A DNA stretch of 64,000 bases from an uncultured Eubacteriales bacterium (GTDB taxonomy: Bacteria > Bacillota > Clostridia > Oscillospirales > Oscillospiraceae), in contig URQY01000006.1 of the NCBI GenBank assembly GCA_900550165.1, forward strand, positions 1 to 64,000. Reading direction: 5' to 3'. A program made the position numbers and the translations under genes. Below the pieces are notes generated by a model. The model was not told the origin of the DNA, did not search any database, and saw only the letters and a list, made by a program, of their open reading frames with translations. Positions 22,789 to 32,391 of this stretch are shown piece after piece (positions within the stretch are counted from its first letter, which is position 1; each line of letters begins with the position of its first letter).

Positions 22789-23745
22789 ATGAGCATTGTC
22801 GTGTTAGGCGCCGTTTTTGTCGATATCAAGGGTTATCCCATCTCTTCCTACATCCCCGGCGGGCGCAACGCAGGCCGCGTCGTGCAGGTACACGGCGGCG
22901 TGAGCCGCAACATCGTTGAGGACATTGCGAACGTTGAGCTGCGCCCCACCTTTGTGAGCCTCGTCGATGAGTCGAGCGCGGGCGCGGACGTCATCCGAAA
23001 GCTCAAAAGCCATAAGGTCGACACGCGCTATATCCGCGCAACGCCCGACGGCATGGGCACCTGGCTCGCCATCTTCGACAACACGGGCGATGTGACCGCC
23101 TCGATCTCGAAACGGCCCGACCTGAGCCCCATCGCCGATATTCTCGATGAGCAGGGCGATGAAATTTTTTCGCAGGCCGACAGCATCCTGCTTGAGATCG
23201 ACATGGAAAAGGACATCGTCAAGCGCACGTTCGCGCTGGCGGAGAAATATCACAAGCCGGTCTACGCGGTCGTCTCCAACATGAGCATTGCCATCGAGCG
23301 GCGCGACTTTCTGCGCTCGGTGCACTGCTTCATCTGCAACCAGCAGGAAGCGGGCATCCTGTTTTCCGAAAATTACGACGGTCTCACGCCCGACGAGATG
23401 CTGCCCATCCTGCGCGACAAAATTCGCGGCGCGCAGATCCGCCGCATGGTCGTCACGATGGGCGCGCAGGGCGCGGTCTTTGCAACGCTCGACGGCGAGG
23501 AGGGCTTCTGCCCTGCGAAAAAGGTCGACGTCAAGGATACGACCGGCGCGGGCGATGCGTTTTTTGCCGGCGCCGTCATCGGCCAGACCTACGGCAAAAC
23601 GATGATGGAATCCTGCGAGATCGGCACGCGCCTTGCTGCGTCCGTCATCACAACGGGCGAAAACGTCTGCCCGCGCTATCTGCCGAGCGAATTCGGGCTG
23701 GATGTTTCCGCGCTGGACGACGCGCAGCTCGCGCTCGAGCTTTGA
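22789..23745 (+). CDS. PfkB-family carbohydrate/nucleoside kinase
   Basis: A 318-residue ribokinase-like enzyme that phosphorylates a sugar or nucleoside with ATP. The N-terminal GGVSRNIVEDIANV (36-49) matches the substrate-binding GG motif, and the C-terminal anion-hole motif DTTGAGDAFF (250-259) is intact with catalytic Asp256. CNQQEAG (183-189) is typical of the family. Substrate cannot be assigned; the motif GGVSRNIVE resembles pseudouridine-kinase-like members. TATACT at 22751-22756 is a probable -10 and AGGAGG lies upstream of the ATG. It is monocistronic, ending at a terminator shared with the convergent lipoprotein gene. Confidence 0.88.
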   Translation: MSIVVLGAVFVDIKGYPISSYIPGGRNAGRVVQVHGGVSRNIVEDIANVELRPTFVSLVDESSAGADVIRKLKSHKVDTRYIRATPDGMGTWLAIFDNTGDVTASISKRPDLSPIADILDEQGDEIFSQADSILLEIDMEKDIVKRTFALAEKYHKPVYAVVSNMSIAIERRDFLRSVHCFICNQQEAGILFSENYDGLTPDEMLPILRDKIRGAQIRRMVVTMGAQGAVFATLDGEEGFCPAKKVDVKDTTGAGDAFFAGAVIGQTYGKTMMESCEIGTRLAASVITTGENVCPRYLPSEFGLDVSALDDAQLALEL

Positions 23746-23768
23746 TCCCGGCACCTATTAAATACAGT

Positions 23769-23805
23769 AAAAAGCGAGGGACGCTTAAGGCGTCCCCCGC
23801 TTTTT
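23769..23805. terminator. Bidirectional terminator between PfkB kinase and lipoprotein genes
   Basis: AAAAAGCGAGGGACGC and GCGTCCCCCGCTTTTT pair with one mismatch around a 5-nt loop. It serves both converging genes. Confidence 0.88.
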
Positions 23806-23816
23806 GTTTTGTCTTT

Positions 23817-24545
23817 TTACTGCCCGCACAGCGCGCTGCGGTTTTCTTCCGCAAGGCGCAGCGCCGCGTCTCGATCCACACCGTAGACAAAGCGGAACGC
23901 ATACGGCTTTGTCATCGTGATCGCGCTCACCGTGCCGTCCTTCAGGTAAAACGCAATGTCGCGGACGTCGTAGTTTCCGTCGTCCTGCGGCGTCTGCGGC
24001 TGCCAGACGTAGGCGCGGTCAAAGTCATACGCAGGCTCGCTGTAGCCGCCTTCGTCGCTGTAGCCGTCATAAAGCTCGGACTCGTCTGCCGCGATGCAGT
24101 AAAGCGCTTCCGGGTATTCCGTCAGCAGCGCTTTCTCGCTGTCGCCGACCTTGACGCCGCGCGGTGTTCCCACGCCCACAGCACTGGTGCGCAGGTAGCT
24201 GATGACCTCGCGCCCCGTTTCGGGGTAGTAGTCCGTCCCGACGACGAGCTGCGCGTCCGCGTCGTAATGGCGCGCAAAGTCATAGGGCAGCATCCCGTCG
24301 CTGTCGTAGGTCGTATCCTGCGTTTTCCCGTTCGGCTCGTAGTCCGTTCCAAGGCTCAGGAAGCCATCCGGCAGCTCCAGCGTAAAGTTCGCGTCCGGCT
24401 GCGGCTCGACCGTCAGGTCTTCCTCCTGCACCAGGGGTTCATCCGGGGCGCCGTCCGACGTTTCCTGCTTTTCTCCGCAGCCTGACGCCAAAAGCGTCAG
24501 CGCCGCCAACAGTACAGCAAGCAGCAGTCCGGTGTTTCTTTTCAT
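23817..24545 (-). CDS. Secreted lipoprotein, function unknown
   Basis: 242 residues with a lipoprotein signal peptide (MKRNTGLLLAVLLAALTLLA) and lipobox ASGC, giving lipidated Cys23. An acidic linker (about 25-50) precedes a beta-rich globular domain with many Tyr, Asp and Gly residues (for example SELYDGYSDEGGYSEPAYDF). No recognised domain. It is the last gene of the leftward operon comM / membrane protein / thiI / pncC, 29 bp after pncC. Expected to be anchored on the outer face of the membrane. Confidence 0.8.
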   Translation of the reverse strand: MKRNTGLLLAVLLAALTLLASGCGEKQETSDGAPDEPLVQEEDLTVEPQPDANFTLELPDGFLSLGTDYEPNGKTQDTTYDSDGMLPYDFARHYDADAQLVVGTDYYPETGREVISYLRTSAVGVGTPRGVKVGDSEKALLTEYPEALYCIAADESELYDGYSDEGGYSEPAYDFDRAYVWQPQTPQDDGNYDVRDIAFYLKDGTVSAITMTKPYAFRFVYGVDRDAALRLAEENRSALCGQ

Positions 24546-24574
24546 GTTTTCTCCTTTCTCACAGCCCTCGGCCC

Positions 24575-25060
24575 TTATGCTTCCTTCAGCTTTTCCTCGA
24601 GCAGCTTGAAGGCTTCATCCGCCGCTTCCCCGCGAATTTCCTCGCGGGAAGCCGCGCCGAAGTCAAAGCGCTCGGCGATCGTCTCCTTGGGCGACGAAAA
24701 TCCGATGAATACCGTGCCGACGGGATTTCCCCGCTCGTCGCGGTCGGGTCCAGCGACGCCCGTGACGCTGACGGCGCAGTCCGCCGTCGTCGCCTTGCGT
24801 GCGCCCTCGGCCATTGCGCGGGCAACGGGCGCGGACACCGCGCCGTATTCCTCCAGCATCTCCGCCGGAACGCTGAGCACGCGGTGCTTGACCGTGTCGG
24901 TATAGCTCACCACGCCGCCCATGAAAACGCGCGACGCACCCGGCACATCCGTGATGCGCTTGGCGATGAGCCCGCCGGTGCAGCTTTCCGCCGCGGCGAA
25001 GGTCATGCCGCGCGCCTTGAGCGCTTCATAGCAGCGCTGTTCGACTGTTTTTTCCGCCAT
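24575..25060 (-). CDS. pncC: Nicotinamide-nucleotide amidase (CinA C-terminal domain, PncC)
   Basis: A 161-residue stand-alone CinA C-terminal domain, which deamidates nicotinamide mononucleotide to nicotinate mononucleotide in the NAD salvage cycle. The signature AAESCTGGL (23-31), GGVVSYTDTVK, the catalytic-region SVTGVAGP and NPVGTVFIG motifs are all present. The N-terminal molybdopterin-binding-like domain found in full CinA is absent, which is common. It begins 15 bp after thiI with a good ribosome binding site and is part of the same transcript. Confidence 0.93.
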   Translation of the reverse strand: MAEKTVEQRCYEALKARGMTFAAAESCTGGLIAKRITDVPGASRVFMGGVVSYTDTVKHRVLSVPAEMLEEYGAVSAPVARAMAEGARKATTADCAVSVTGVAGPDRDERGNPVGTVFIGFSSPKETIAERFDFGAASREEIRGEAADEAFKLLEEKLKEA

Positions 25061-25075
25061 AGTAAAGACTTCCTT

Positions 25076-26248
25076 TCAGAATTTGATGCGTACAAATTCA
25101 CGATTCGACATCGCGCGGTCGATGAGACCCTCGATATCGAGCGCCGCCTCCGCCTCGCGGACTTCCTCAAGATTCGGCTTCGTGCGCGGATGCCGCGGCG
25201 TAAAGACCGTGCAGCAGTCCTCATAGGGCAGGATTGAGGTATCAAAGGTGCCGATCTTGCGCGACAGGCGCACGATCTCCTCTTTATCAAGGCCGATGAG
25301 CGGGCGCAGGACGGGCAGATCGACCACATCCTCGGTCACGCGCAGGGCCTCCATTGTCTGGGATGCGACCTGACCGAGGTTTTCGCCCGTGACGAGCGCC
25401 TTGGCCTTGACCTGATCGGCCACGCGCTGGGAAATGCGCATCATAAAGCGGCGCATGATGAGCGTAAAGAATTCCTCGGGGCAGTTGCGGCGGATTTCCT
25501 CCTGAATTTCGGTAAAGGGCACGACCTGCACGGTCATCCGCCCGCACCAGGGCACAAGGAGCTTGGCAAGCTCGAGCACCTTCTCCTTCGCCGCGTCAGA
25601 GGTGTAGGGCGGGGAGAAAAAGTGCACCATTTCGAGCTTCACGCCGCGCTTTGCGATCATGTAGGACGAAACGGGCGAGTCGATGCCGCCGGAAAGGAGG
25701 CTCACCGCCACGCCGCCCATGCCGATCGGCAGGCCGCCCGCGCCGCCCTCGGCCGGGCCGTGGACGTAAGCCGAGTCGTCACGAATTTCAATGTGGACGA
25801 CGAGCTCGGGATCGTGGACGTTGACCTCGCAGGTCGGGAACGCCTGATGGAGCGCCCCGCCGACCTGCTGGGAAAGCTGGATGGACGTCAGGGGGAAGGT
25901 CTTGTCGGCGCGCTTGCTCTCTACCTTGAAGCTTTTCGCCGTGCGCATCTCATCGGCAAGATATTCCTTCGCCGCGCCGATGATCTTCTGCACATCCTTC
26001 TCACAGGGCAGGGCCTTGGAGACGGCGATGATGCCGAAGACCTTCTTGCAGCCCTCAAAGGCCGCTTCAATGTCGCAGTTTTCGTCCTTGGGCTCGACGT
26101 AGATGGTGCTCTGCTTGGCGTAGATACGGAAATTGCCGCATTTTGCCACGCGGCGGTTGACGTTCGCCATCAGCTTATCTTCAAAGCTGCGGCGGTTGAG
26201 CCCCTTGAGCACGACCTCGCCGAGCTTGCACAGGATCATTTCATGCAT
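25076..26248 (-). CDS. thiI: tRNA 4-thiouridine synthase / thiazole sulfurtransferase ThiI
   Basis: A 390-residue enzyme that thiolates U8 in tRNA and in some bacteria supplies sulfur for thiazole synthesis. N-terminal ferredoxin-like plus THUMP region (about 1-165), then the PP-loop ATPase with SGGIDSP (186-192). It lacks the C-terminal rhodanese domain of E. coli ThiI, typical for Firmicutes, which use a partner cysteine desulfurase; no iscS/nifZ-type gene is adjacent. The ATG at 26248 has AAGGAGAAC upstream and overlaps the end of the preceding gene by 8 bp. Confidence 0.95.
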   Translation of the reverse strand: MHEMILCKLGEVVLKGLNRRSFEDKLMANVNRRVAKCGNFRIYAKQSTIYVEPKDENCDIEAAFEGCKKVFGIIAVSKALPCEKDVQKIIGAAKEYLADEMRTAKSFKVESKRADKTFPLTSIQLSQQVGGALHQAFPTCEVNVHDPELVVHIEIRDDSAYVHGPAEGGAGGLPIGMGGVAVSLLSGGIDSPVSSYMIAKRGVKLEMVHFFSPPYTSDAAKEKVLELAKLLVPWCGRMTVQVVPFTEIQEEIRRNCPEEFFTLIMRRFMMRISQRVADQVKAKALVTGENLGQVASQTMEALRVTEDVVDLPVLRPLIGLDKEEIVRLSRKIGTFDTSILPYEDCCTVFTPRHPRTKPNLEEVREAEAALDIEGLIDRAMSNREFVRIKF

Positions 26249-26801
26249 TGGTATTGTTCTCCTTATTTTCAATAGCCGCTTCCGCATCGGCGGAGGGCAC
26301 GGCCGGATTTTCGGTTATTGGGGCGGCGGAAGGCGTTTTCCCCTTCCACAAAAGCCCCAGCGTCAGGCACATCGGCTCCACAGCGGCCAGCAGGGCAAAG
26401 AGCGCATAGCTGAACATCGTGCCCTCTCCGCTCAATCCATTGATCCCGACCATGGCGGGCGCCATCGGCAGCTCCCAGATCATCGCAAGGATGCTCCCCG
26501 AGCCGAACGGGACAGGCATCACAAGAAGTGAGGCAAGGTTCAGCACATAGAGCACCATCGCCGCGTTCCAGCAGCGGTTTTTGTCAATGCTCTTCTCCGG
26601 CCGCAGTCCCCAGCCGAAGAGGAACGAAAGCGCCGACACATAGACGACGCCAAGTGCGAGCCCGACGGGCGTGGCAAACGTAAAGGACGAGGTCGACCCC
26701 GTGCCGCCAAACGCCGCAAACAGCAGGACAAAAGCCGCCCCTTGGGCGATATGGCTCAAAAGTGAGATCGCGCCAAGATAAAGATAGTCGTATTTTTTCA
26801 T
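26241..26801 (-). CDS. Four- to five-helix membrane protein, function unknown
   Basis: About 186 residues with hydrophobic helices near residues 8-28, 42-66, 82-100, 102-122 and 132-152, and a polar Ala/Glu-rich C-terminal tail ending ENKENNTNA. No known domain. The ATG at 26801 is preferred; AGGGGTG lies 7 nt upstream, and an in-frame GTG at 26810 overlaps the stop codon of comM. The stop overlaps the thiI start. Its place between comM and thiI suggests nothing specific. Confidence 0.75.
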   Translation of the reverse strand: MKKYDYLYLGAISLLSHIAQGAAFVLLFAAFGGTGSTSSFTFATPVGLALGVVYVSALSFLFGWGLRPEKSIDKNRCWNAAMVLYVLNLASLLVMPVPFGSGSILAMIWELPMAPAMVGINGLSGEGTMFSYALFALLAAVEPMCLTLGLLWKGKTPSAAPITENPAVPSADAEAAIENKENNTNA

Positions 26802-26806
26802 CGTGT

Positions 26807-28324
26807 TCACCCCTGCAAAATGTCCGTATTGCGGTACTGGATGGCCTCGGCCAGATGATGCGCCTCGATGCTTTCGCTGCCGTCGAGGTCTGCGATCGTG
26901 CGCGCAACGCGCAGTAATCTATCGTGGCTGCGGGCCGTGAGGCCAAGGCGCTCAAACGCGCCTTTTAAGAGCTTTTCACCCGCGGCGTCCAGCGTGCAGA
27001 ACTCGCCGACCATCGCAGGCGTCATGTGCGCGTTGCAGGCGACGTTCGTGCCGACAAAGCGCGCCTTCTGCTTCTCGCGTGCGGCGTTCACGCGCGCTTT
27101 CACCTCGGCGGAGGACTCCGCCTTTTCGCGCCGGCGCATGGCCTCGAACTCGACGCTCGGGACGTTCACGTGCAGATCCATGCGGTCGAGCATGGGGCCT
27201 GATATCTTCTCAACGTATTTTTCCACCTGCTGCTTTGTGCAGCGGCAGCGCCCTGAGGGGTGGCCGTACCAACCGCAGCGGCAGGGATTCATCGCGCCGA
27301 CGAGCATGAAGCGGCTCGGCAGCGTGATGCTGCCCGCGGCGCGGGTGATCGTCACCTCGCCGTCCTCGATGGGCGCGCGCAGCACCTCGAGCACGTCGCG
27401 GTGGAACTCCGGCAGCTCATCTAAAAATAAGACACCGTGGTGCGCAAGCGAGATCTCGCCGGGCTTTGGCACCTTTCCGCCGCCGGTCATGGCCGAGGCC
27501 GAGAGCGTGTGGTGCGGGGCGCGGAAGGGCCGGTGCAGCAGCATCGGGTGTGCGCTGTCCGTCAGCCCCGCGACCGACCAGATCTCGGTCGCTTCGAGCG
27601 CTTCCTCCCTCGTCATATCAGGCAGGATGGACGGAAGGCGCCTTGCCAGCATCGACTTGCCCGCGCCGGGCGAGCCGATCAGCAGGATATTATGTCCGCC
27701 CGCGGCGGCGATCTCCAGCGCGCGCTTGACGTTCTCCTGCCCCATGACGTCGGCAAAATCGGGGCCGGTCTCGTCCGCTTGTACGGCCTGCCATCTCGGA
27801 TGGGGCGCGAGCTTCTTTTTGCCCTTCAAATGCTCCACAAGGGACACGACGTCCGGCACGCCGTAGACGGTCACGCCGTCGGCCAGCGTCGCCTCGGCAG
27901 CGTTCGCCGCGGGAACGTAAAGCGTTTTGATGCCCGCGCGCGCCGCGGCCATCGCCATGGGCAGAATGCCGTTCACCGCGCGCAGCGTTCCGGTGAGCGA
28001 AAGCTCGCCGACAAAGGCAGCGTCCTTCGCGGGCGGCCTGATCTCCTCCGCGCAGGCAAGGATGCCCAGCAGGATCGGCAGGTCATAGAGCGTGCCCTCC
28101 TTTTTCAGGCCCGCAGGCGCAAGATTCACCGTGATGCGGGAGACGGGAAACTTCACGCCGCAGTTTTTCACCGCCGCGCGCACGCGCTCGCGCGATTCCT
28201 TGACTGCCGTGTCGCCGAGGCCGACGACATCGAACGCAGGCAGCCCGCCGGATAAAAAGCATTCCACCGTGACCTCGTAGCCCGAGATGCCCTGGAGTCC
28301 CAGAGAGCGCACCGCTGTGACCAT
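26807..28324 (-). CDS. comM: ComM/YifB-family Mg-chelatase-like AAA+ ATPase
   Basis: A 505-residue AAA+ protein. In naturally transformable bacteria ComM is a branch-migration helicase; in most Firmicutes its role is undetermined. Domain order: N-terminal S5-like/ChlI domain (1-170), AAA+ core with Walker A GSPGAGKS (217-224), Walker B LFLDELPEF, and a cysteine-rich zinc-like insert (CRCGWYGHPSGRCRC, about 355-370), then a C-terminal Mg-chelatase C domain ending LAEAIQYRN. All family features are intact. First gene of the five-gene leftward operon. Confidence 0.95.
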   Translation of the reverse strand: MVTAVRSLGLQGISGYEVTVECFLSGGLPAFDVVGLGDTAVKESRERVRAAVKNCGVKFPVSRITVNLAPAGLKKEGTLYDLPILLGILACAEEIRPPAKDAAFVGELSLTGTLRAVNGILPMAMAAARAGIKTLYVPAANAAEATLADGVTVYGVPDVVSLVEHLKGKKKLAPHPRWQAVQADETGPDFADVMGQENVKRALEIAAAGGHNILLIGSPGAGKSMLARRLPSILPDMTREEALEATEIWSVAGLTDSAHPMLLHRPFRAPHHTLSASAMTGGGKVPKPGEISLAHHGVLFLDELPEFHRDVLEVLRAPIEDGEVTITRAAGSITLPSRFMLVGAMNPCRCGWYGHPSGRCRCTKQQVEKYVEKISGPMLDRMDLHVNVPSVEFEAMRRREKAESSAEVKARVNAAREKQKARFVGTNVACNAHMTPAMVGEFCTLDAAGEKLLKGAFERLGLTARSHDRLLRVARTIADLDGSESIEAHHLAEAIQYRNTDILQG

Positions 28325-28380
28325 CGTTTCGTCCTCCTTTTTGCACGCGCAGAGGGCGTGCGCTGTCTTTTTTCCGTATC

Positions 28381-28408
28381 AGTATATCACATTTTTTCCA
28401 TCAGGCAA
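28381..28408 (-). promoter_or_regulatory. Promoter of the comM-thiI operon
   Basis: On the minus strand TTGCCT (complement of 28403-28408) and TATACT (complement of 28381-28386) are spaced by 16 bp, 57 bp before the comM start. Confidence 0.65.
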
Positions 28409-28533
28409 ATCCCCCTCCGCGCATTTTTGCACAAAATGCACAAAAAGAAGAAAAGCTTGCAAAAGTTCCTGAAAAATAAAAGCATTTGAAGTTGTTGTTG
28501 CAAAAAAATGAATGTTTTTCCCCCTCTGAGGCG

Positions 28534-28562
28534 TTTACACGGCGAAAAAAGTGTGCTATAGT
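28534..28562 (+). promoter_or_regulatory. Promoter of nifJ
   Basis: TTTACA (28534-28539), 17-bp spacer, TATAGT (28557-28562). The A/T-rich run upstream (28430-28520) could act as an UP element. The 28325-28634 intergenic space holds only this promoter, the divergent comM promoter and a roughly 60-nt leader with a GACGGTC/GACGGTG repeat. Confidence 0.75.
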
Positions 28563-28634
28563 ATCAGCGTTGAATTTTGCGAATTCACGCAGAACGACCG
28601 TCTTTTGACGGTGAAATAAACAGGAGGTTCATTT

Positions 28635-31600
28635 ATGGCAAGAAAAATGAAATCCATGGACGGCAATAATGCTGCGGCTCACGTAAGCTATGCTTTCAGT
28701 GAAGTCGCGGCCATTTACCCCATCACGCCGTCCTCCCCGATGGCCGACCTGGTCGACCAGTGGGCCGCAAACGGCCAGAAGAACATCTTCGGCAACCAGG
28801 TCAAGGTCGTCGAGATGCAGTCCGAAGCCGGTGCTGCCGGCGCGGTGCACGGCTCCCTGGGCGCCGGTGCGCTGACCACCACCTACACGGCCTCTCAGGG
28901 CCTGCTGCTGATGATCCCGAATATGTACAAGATCGCGGCTGAGCAGCTCCCCTGCGTGTTCCACGTCTCCGCCCGTACCGTTTCGACCCACGCGCTGAAC
29001 ATCTTCGGCGACCACTCCGACGTCATGGCCTGCCGTCAGACCGGCTTCGCCATGCTGTGCGAGGGCAACGTGCAGGAGGTCATGGATCTCTCCCCCGTGG
29101 CGCACCTGGCCGCTCTTTCCGGCAAGGTCCCGTTCATCAACTTCTTTGACGGCTTCCGCACCTCCCACGAGATCCAGAAGATCGCTGTGTGGGACTACAA
29201 GGATCTCGCCGATATGTGCGACATGGACGCTGTCAAGGCCTTCCGCGAGCACGCCCTGAATCCCGAGCATCCCCATATGCGCGGCTCCCACGAGAACGGC
29301 GATACGTTCTTCCAGCACCGCGAAGCCTGCAACCAGTACTATGACGCCCTCCCCGAGGTCGTCGAGAAGTACATGGCGAAGGTCAACGAGAAGCTCGGCA
29401 CCGACTACAAGCTCTTCAACTACTACGGCGCGCCCGACGCCGAGCGCGTCATCATCGCGATGGGCTCCATCTGCGACGTGGCCGAGGAGGTCATCGACTA
29501 TCTCAACGCCCACGGCGAAAAGGTCGGTCTTATCAAGGTCCGCCTGTACCGCCCGTTCAAGGCCGAGCGCCTGATCGAGGCCATCCCCGCAACGTGCAAG
29601 AAGATCGCGGTGCTCGACCGCACCAAGGAGCCCGGCGCGCAGGGCGAGCCCCTGTACCTCGACGTTGTCACCGCGCTGGCCAACGCCGGCAAGACCGGCA
29701 TTCAGGTCATCGGCGGCCGCTACGGTCTCGGCTCCAAGGATACCCCGCCCGCTTCCGTCTTTGCCGTTTACAGCGAGCTTGCGAAGGCTGAGCCCAAGCA
29801 CCAGTTCACCATCGGCATCGTTGATGATGTGACGGGTCTGTCCCTGCCTGAGGACAAGAACTGCCCGAACACCGCGGCCGAGGGCACCATCGAGTGCAAG
29901 TTCTGGGGTCTCGGCGGCGACGGTACCGTCGGCGCGAACAAGAACTCCATCAAGATCATCGGCGACCACACCGACAAATACGTCCAGGCCTACTTCCAGT
30001 ACGACTCCAAGAAGACCGGCGGCGTGACGATCTCCCACCTGCGCTTCGGCGACAAGCCCATCCGCAGCCCCTACTACATCAACAAGGCCGACTTTGTCGC
30101 CTGCCACAACCCCAGCTACATCACCAAGGGCTTCAAGATGGTCAACGATGTCAAGCCCGGCGGCGTGTTCATGATCAACTGCCAGTGGGATTTCGATGAG
30201 CTGAATCACCACCTGAAGGCGGACGCCAAGCGCTACATCGCCAAGAACAACATCCAGCTCTACACCATCAACGCCATCGACCTCGCCATTGAGATCGGCA
30301 TGGGCAAGCGCAACAACACCATTCTCCAGTCCGCGTTCTTCTCCCTGGCGAAGGTCATGCCCGAGGAGCAGGCCATCCAGTACATGAAGGACGCCGCGAC
30401 GCACTCCTACCTGAAGAAGGGCCAGGATGTCGTCGATATGAACCACAAGGCCATCGACCTCGGCGCCACCGCCTACAAGAAGATCGACGTTCCCGCTGAC
30501 TGGGCGAACGCCGTCGACGCCGATGACGCCGTTTCCTACGAGGGCAAGCCCGAGCTCGTCGCTCAGGTCAAGAACATCCTCGACCCCATCGACCGCATGG
30601 ACGGCGACAGCCTGCCTGTTTCCGCCTTCATGCCTCATGTGGACGGCCAGTGGGAGCTGGGTGCTGCCGCTTACGAAAAGCGCGGCGTTGCCGTCTCCGT
30701 CCCGACCTGGGACGCCGAGAAGTGCATCCAGTGCAACAACTGCGCTTATGTCTGCCCGCACGCGACCATCCGCCCCTTCGCTCTCACCGAGGAAGAGGCC
30801 AAGAACGCGCCCGCGAACGCCAAGATCGTCGATATCAAGGCCGGCAAGGGCAAGGGCGTTTACAAGTACACGATGGCCATCTCCCCGCTCGACTGTATGG
30901 GCTGCGGCGTCTGCGTGGGCCAGTGCCCCGTCGGTGCGCTGACGATGGTCGGCCAGGAGAGCGAGCTGCCTGAGCAGGATGTGTTCAACTACTGCGTCTC
31001 CAAGGTCTCCGACAAGGAAGACATGAAGGATCTCACCGTCAAGGGCAGCCAGTTCATGCAGCCCATGCTTGAGTTCTCCGGCTCCTGCGCAGGCTGCGCC
31101 GAGACCAGCTACGCCCGTCTCGTCACCCAGCTCTTCGGCGACCGTATGTATATCTCCAACGCCACCGGCTGCTCGTCCATCTGGGGCGGCCCCGGCGCTA
31201 CCTCTCCGTACTGCACCGACAAGAACGGCCACGGCCCGGCATGGTGCAACTCCCTGTTCGAGGACAACGCCGAGCACGGCTTCGGTATGTATATCGGCCA
31301 GGAGAAGATCCGCGAGGACCTCATCGCCAAGACCGAGCAGCTCATCGCCGTCGAGTGGGCGCGTCCCGAGCTGAAGGCCGCCGCTCAGAAGTGGCTCGAC
31401 ACCAAGGATGACGGCAAGGCTAACCAGGCTGCCACCAAGGAGTATGTCGCAGCTCTGATGGCGAGCATCGCCACCGTGGACGAGCTTGCCGCCATGCCTC
31501 AGTTCGCCGCTCACGCTGCCGAGCTCAAGGCCAAGGGCGAAAAGTTCTGCGACTGCGACGCCTGCAAGCTGGTTGCCGAGATCCTCGACAAGAAGGATTA

Positions 31601-32258
31601 CCTCGCCAAGAAGTCCGTGTGGATCTTCGGCGGCGACGGCTGGGCCTACGATATCGGCTACGGCGGTCTTGACCACGTGATCGCTCAGAACAAGGATGTC
31701 AACATCTTCGTCTTCGATACCGAGGTCTACTCCAACACCGGCGGTCAGGCTTCCAAGGCTTCCAACATCGGTCAGGTCGCTCAGTTCGCGGCTGCCGGTA
31801 AGGAGACCAAGAAGAAGAGCCTCTCCGAGATCGCGATGCAGTATGGTTACGTCTATGTGGCGCAGGTCGCCATGGGCGCGAACCCCGCTCAGACCCTCAA
31901 GGCCATCACCGAGGCCGAGGCCTATCACGGCCCGTCCCTGATCATCGGCTACAGCCCCTGCGAGATGCACTCCATCAAGGGCGGCATGATGAACTGCCAG
32001 AAGGAAATGAAGAAGGCCGTCGAGTGCGGCTACTGGAACCTCTTCCGCTTCAATCCCGCGGCCGACAAGAAGTTCACGCTCGACTCCAAGGCTCCCGCCG
32101 GCGGTTACCGTGAATTCCTGATGAACGAGGCGCGCTACAGCCGCCTGACCCGCGAGTTCCCCGAGCGTGCCGAAGGCCTCTTCGAGCGCAACGAGGATGC
32201 GGCGAAGGAGCGTTTCGAGCACCTCACCAAGCTCATCGACCTGTACGACAAGCAGTAA
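28635..32258 (+). CDS. nifJ: Pyruvate:ferredoxin (flavodoxin) oxidoreductase
   Basis: A 1207-residue single-chain PFOR that converts pyruvate and CoA to acetyl-CoA and CO2, reducing ferredoxin; the central pyruvate-cleaving enzyme of fermentative anaerobes. Domains in order: pyruvate/TPP pyrimidine-binding (YPITPSSPMADLVDQWA from about 25), middle domains with substrate-side gamma part, two 4Fe-4S clusters (CxxCxxC from Cys697 and CMGCGVCVGQCP from Cys754), then the C-terminal TPP domain (GGDGWAYDIGYGGLDHV) with a third-cluster cysteine set. AGGAGG lies 8 nt before the ATG. Strong biased codon use suggests high expression. Two terminators follow. Confidence 0.97.
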   Translation: MARKMKSMDGNNAAAHVSYAFSEVAAIYPITPSSPMADLVDQWAANGQKNIFGNQVKVVEMQSEAGAAGAVHGSLGAGALTTTYTASQGLLLMIPNMYKIAAEQLPCVFHVSARTVSTHALNIFGDHSDVMACRQTGFAMLCEGNVQEVMDLSPVAHLAALSGKVPFINFFDGFRTSHEIQKIAVWDYKDLADMCDMDAVKAFREHALNPEHPHMRGSHENGDTFFQHREACNQYYDALPEVVEKYMAKVNEKLGTDYKLFNYYGAPDAERVIIAMGSICDVAEEVIDYLNAHGEKVGLIKVRLYRPFKAERLIEAIPATCKKIAVLDRTKEPGAQGEPLYLDVVTALANAGKTGIQVIGGRYGLGSKDTPPASVFAVYSELAKAEPKHQFTIGIVDDVTGLSLPEDKNCPNTAAEGTIECKFWGLGGDGTVGANKNSIKIIGDHTDKYVQAYFQYDSKKTGGVTISHLRFGDKPIRSPYYINKADFVACHNPSYITKGFKMVNDVKPGGVFMINCQWDFDELNHHLKADAKRYIAKNNIQLYTINAIDLAIEIGMGKRNNTILQSAFFSLAKVMPEEQAIQYMKDAATHSYLKKGQDVVDMNHKAIDLGATAYKKIDVPADWANAVDADDAVSYEGKPELVAQVKNILDPIDRMDGDSLPVSAFMPHVDGQWELGAAAYEKRGVAVSVPTWDAEKCIQCNNCAYVCPHATIRPFALTEEEAKNAPANAKIVDIKAGKGKGVYKYTMAISPLDCMGCGVCVGQCPVGALTMVGQESELPEQDVFNYCVSKVSDKEDMKDLTVKGSQFMQPMLEFSGSCAGCAETSYARLVTQLFGDRMYISNATGCSSIWGGPGATSPYCTDKNGHGPAWCNSLFEDNAEHGFGMYIGQEKIREDLIAKTEQLIAVEWARPELKAAAQKWLDTKDDGKANQAATKEYVAALMASIATVDELAAMPQFAAHAAELKAKGEKFCDCDACKLVAEILDKKDYLAKKSVWIFGGDGWAYDIGYGGLDHVIAQNKDVNIFVFDTEVYSNTGGQASKASNIGQVAQFAAAGKETKKKSLSEIAMQYGYVYVAQVAMGANPAQTLKAITEAEAYHGPSLIIGYSPCEMHSIKGGMMNCQKEMKKAVECGYWNLFRFNPAADKKFTLDSKAPAGGYREFLMNEARYSRLTREFPERAEGLFERNEDAAKERFEHLTKLIDLYDKQ

Positions 32259-32276
32259 TTGCCGTCAAAGCAGCGT

Positions 32277-32310
32277 AAAAAGGGAGTACCCGAATGGGTA
32301 CTCCCTTTTT
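32277..32310 (+). terminator. nifJ terminator 1
   Basis: Perfect 15-bp arms (AAAAAGGGAGTACCC / GGGTACTCCCTTTTT), loop GAAT, T run. Confidence 0.93.
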
Positions 32311-32323
32311 TGCCGAAAAAACA

Positions 32324-32358
32324 AAAAGAGGCTCTCTTTTCTAAAGAGAGCCTCTTTT
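32324..32358. terminator. nifJ terminator 2, shared with the convergent cycloligase gene
   Basis: Perfect 16-bp arms from AAAAGAGGCTCTCTTT to its complement with a 3-nt loop; A and T runs make it work in both directions. Confidence 0.9.
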
Positions 32359-32391
32359 ATTGGTCTTCTTTTGGTCCGGCGGAGCGGTATC

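Noticed and set aside
28629..32222. A nearly 1200-codon open frame antisense to nifJ
   Set aside because: It lies exactly opposite a clear PFOR gene, is rich in Val/Leu/Gly/Asp repeats expected from the complement of biased codons, and has no ribosome binding site.
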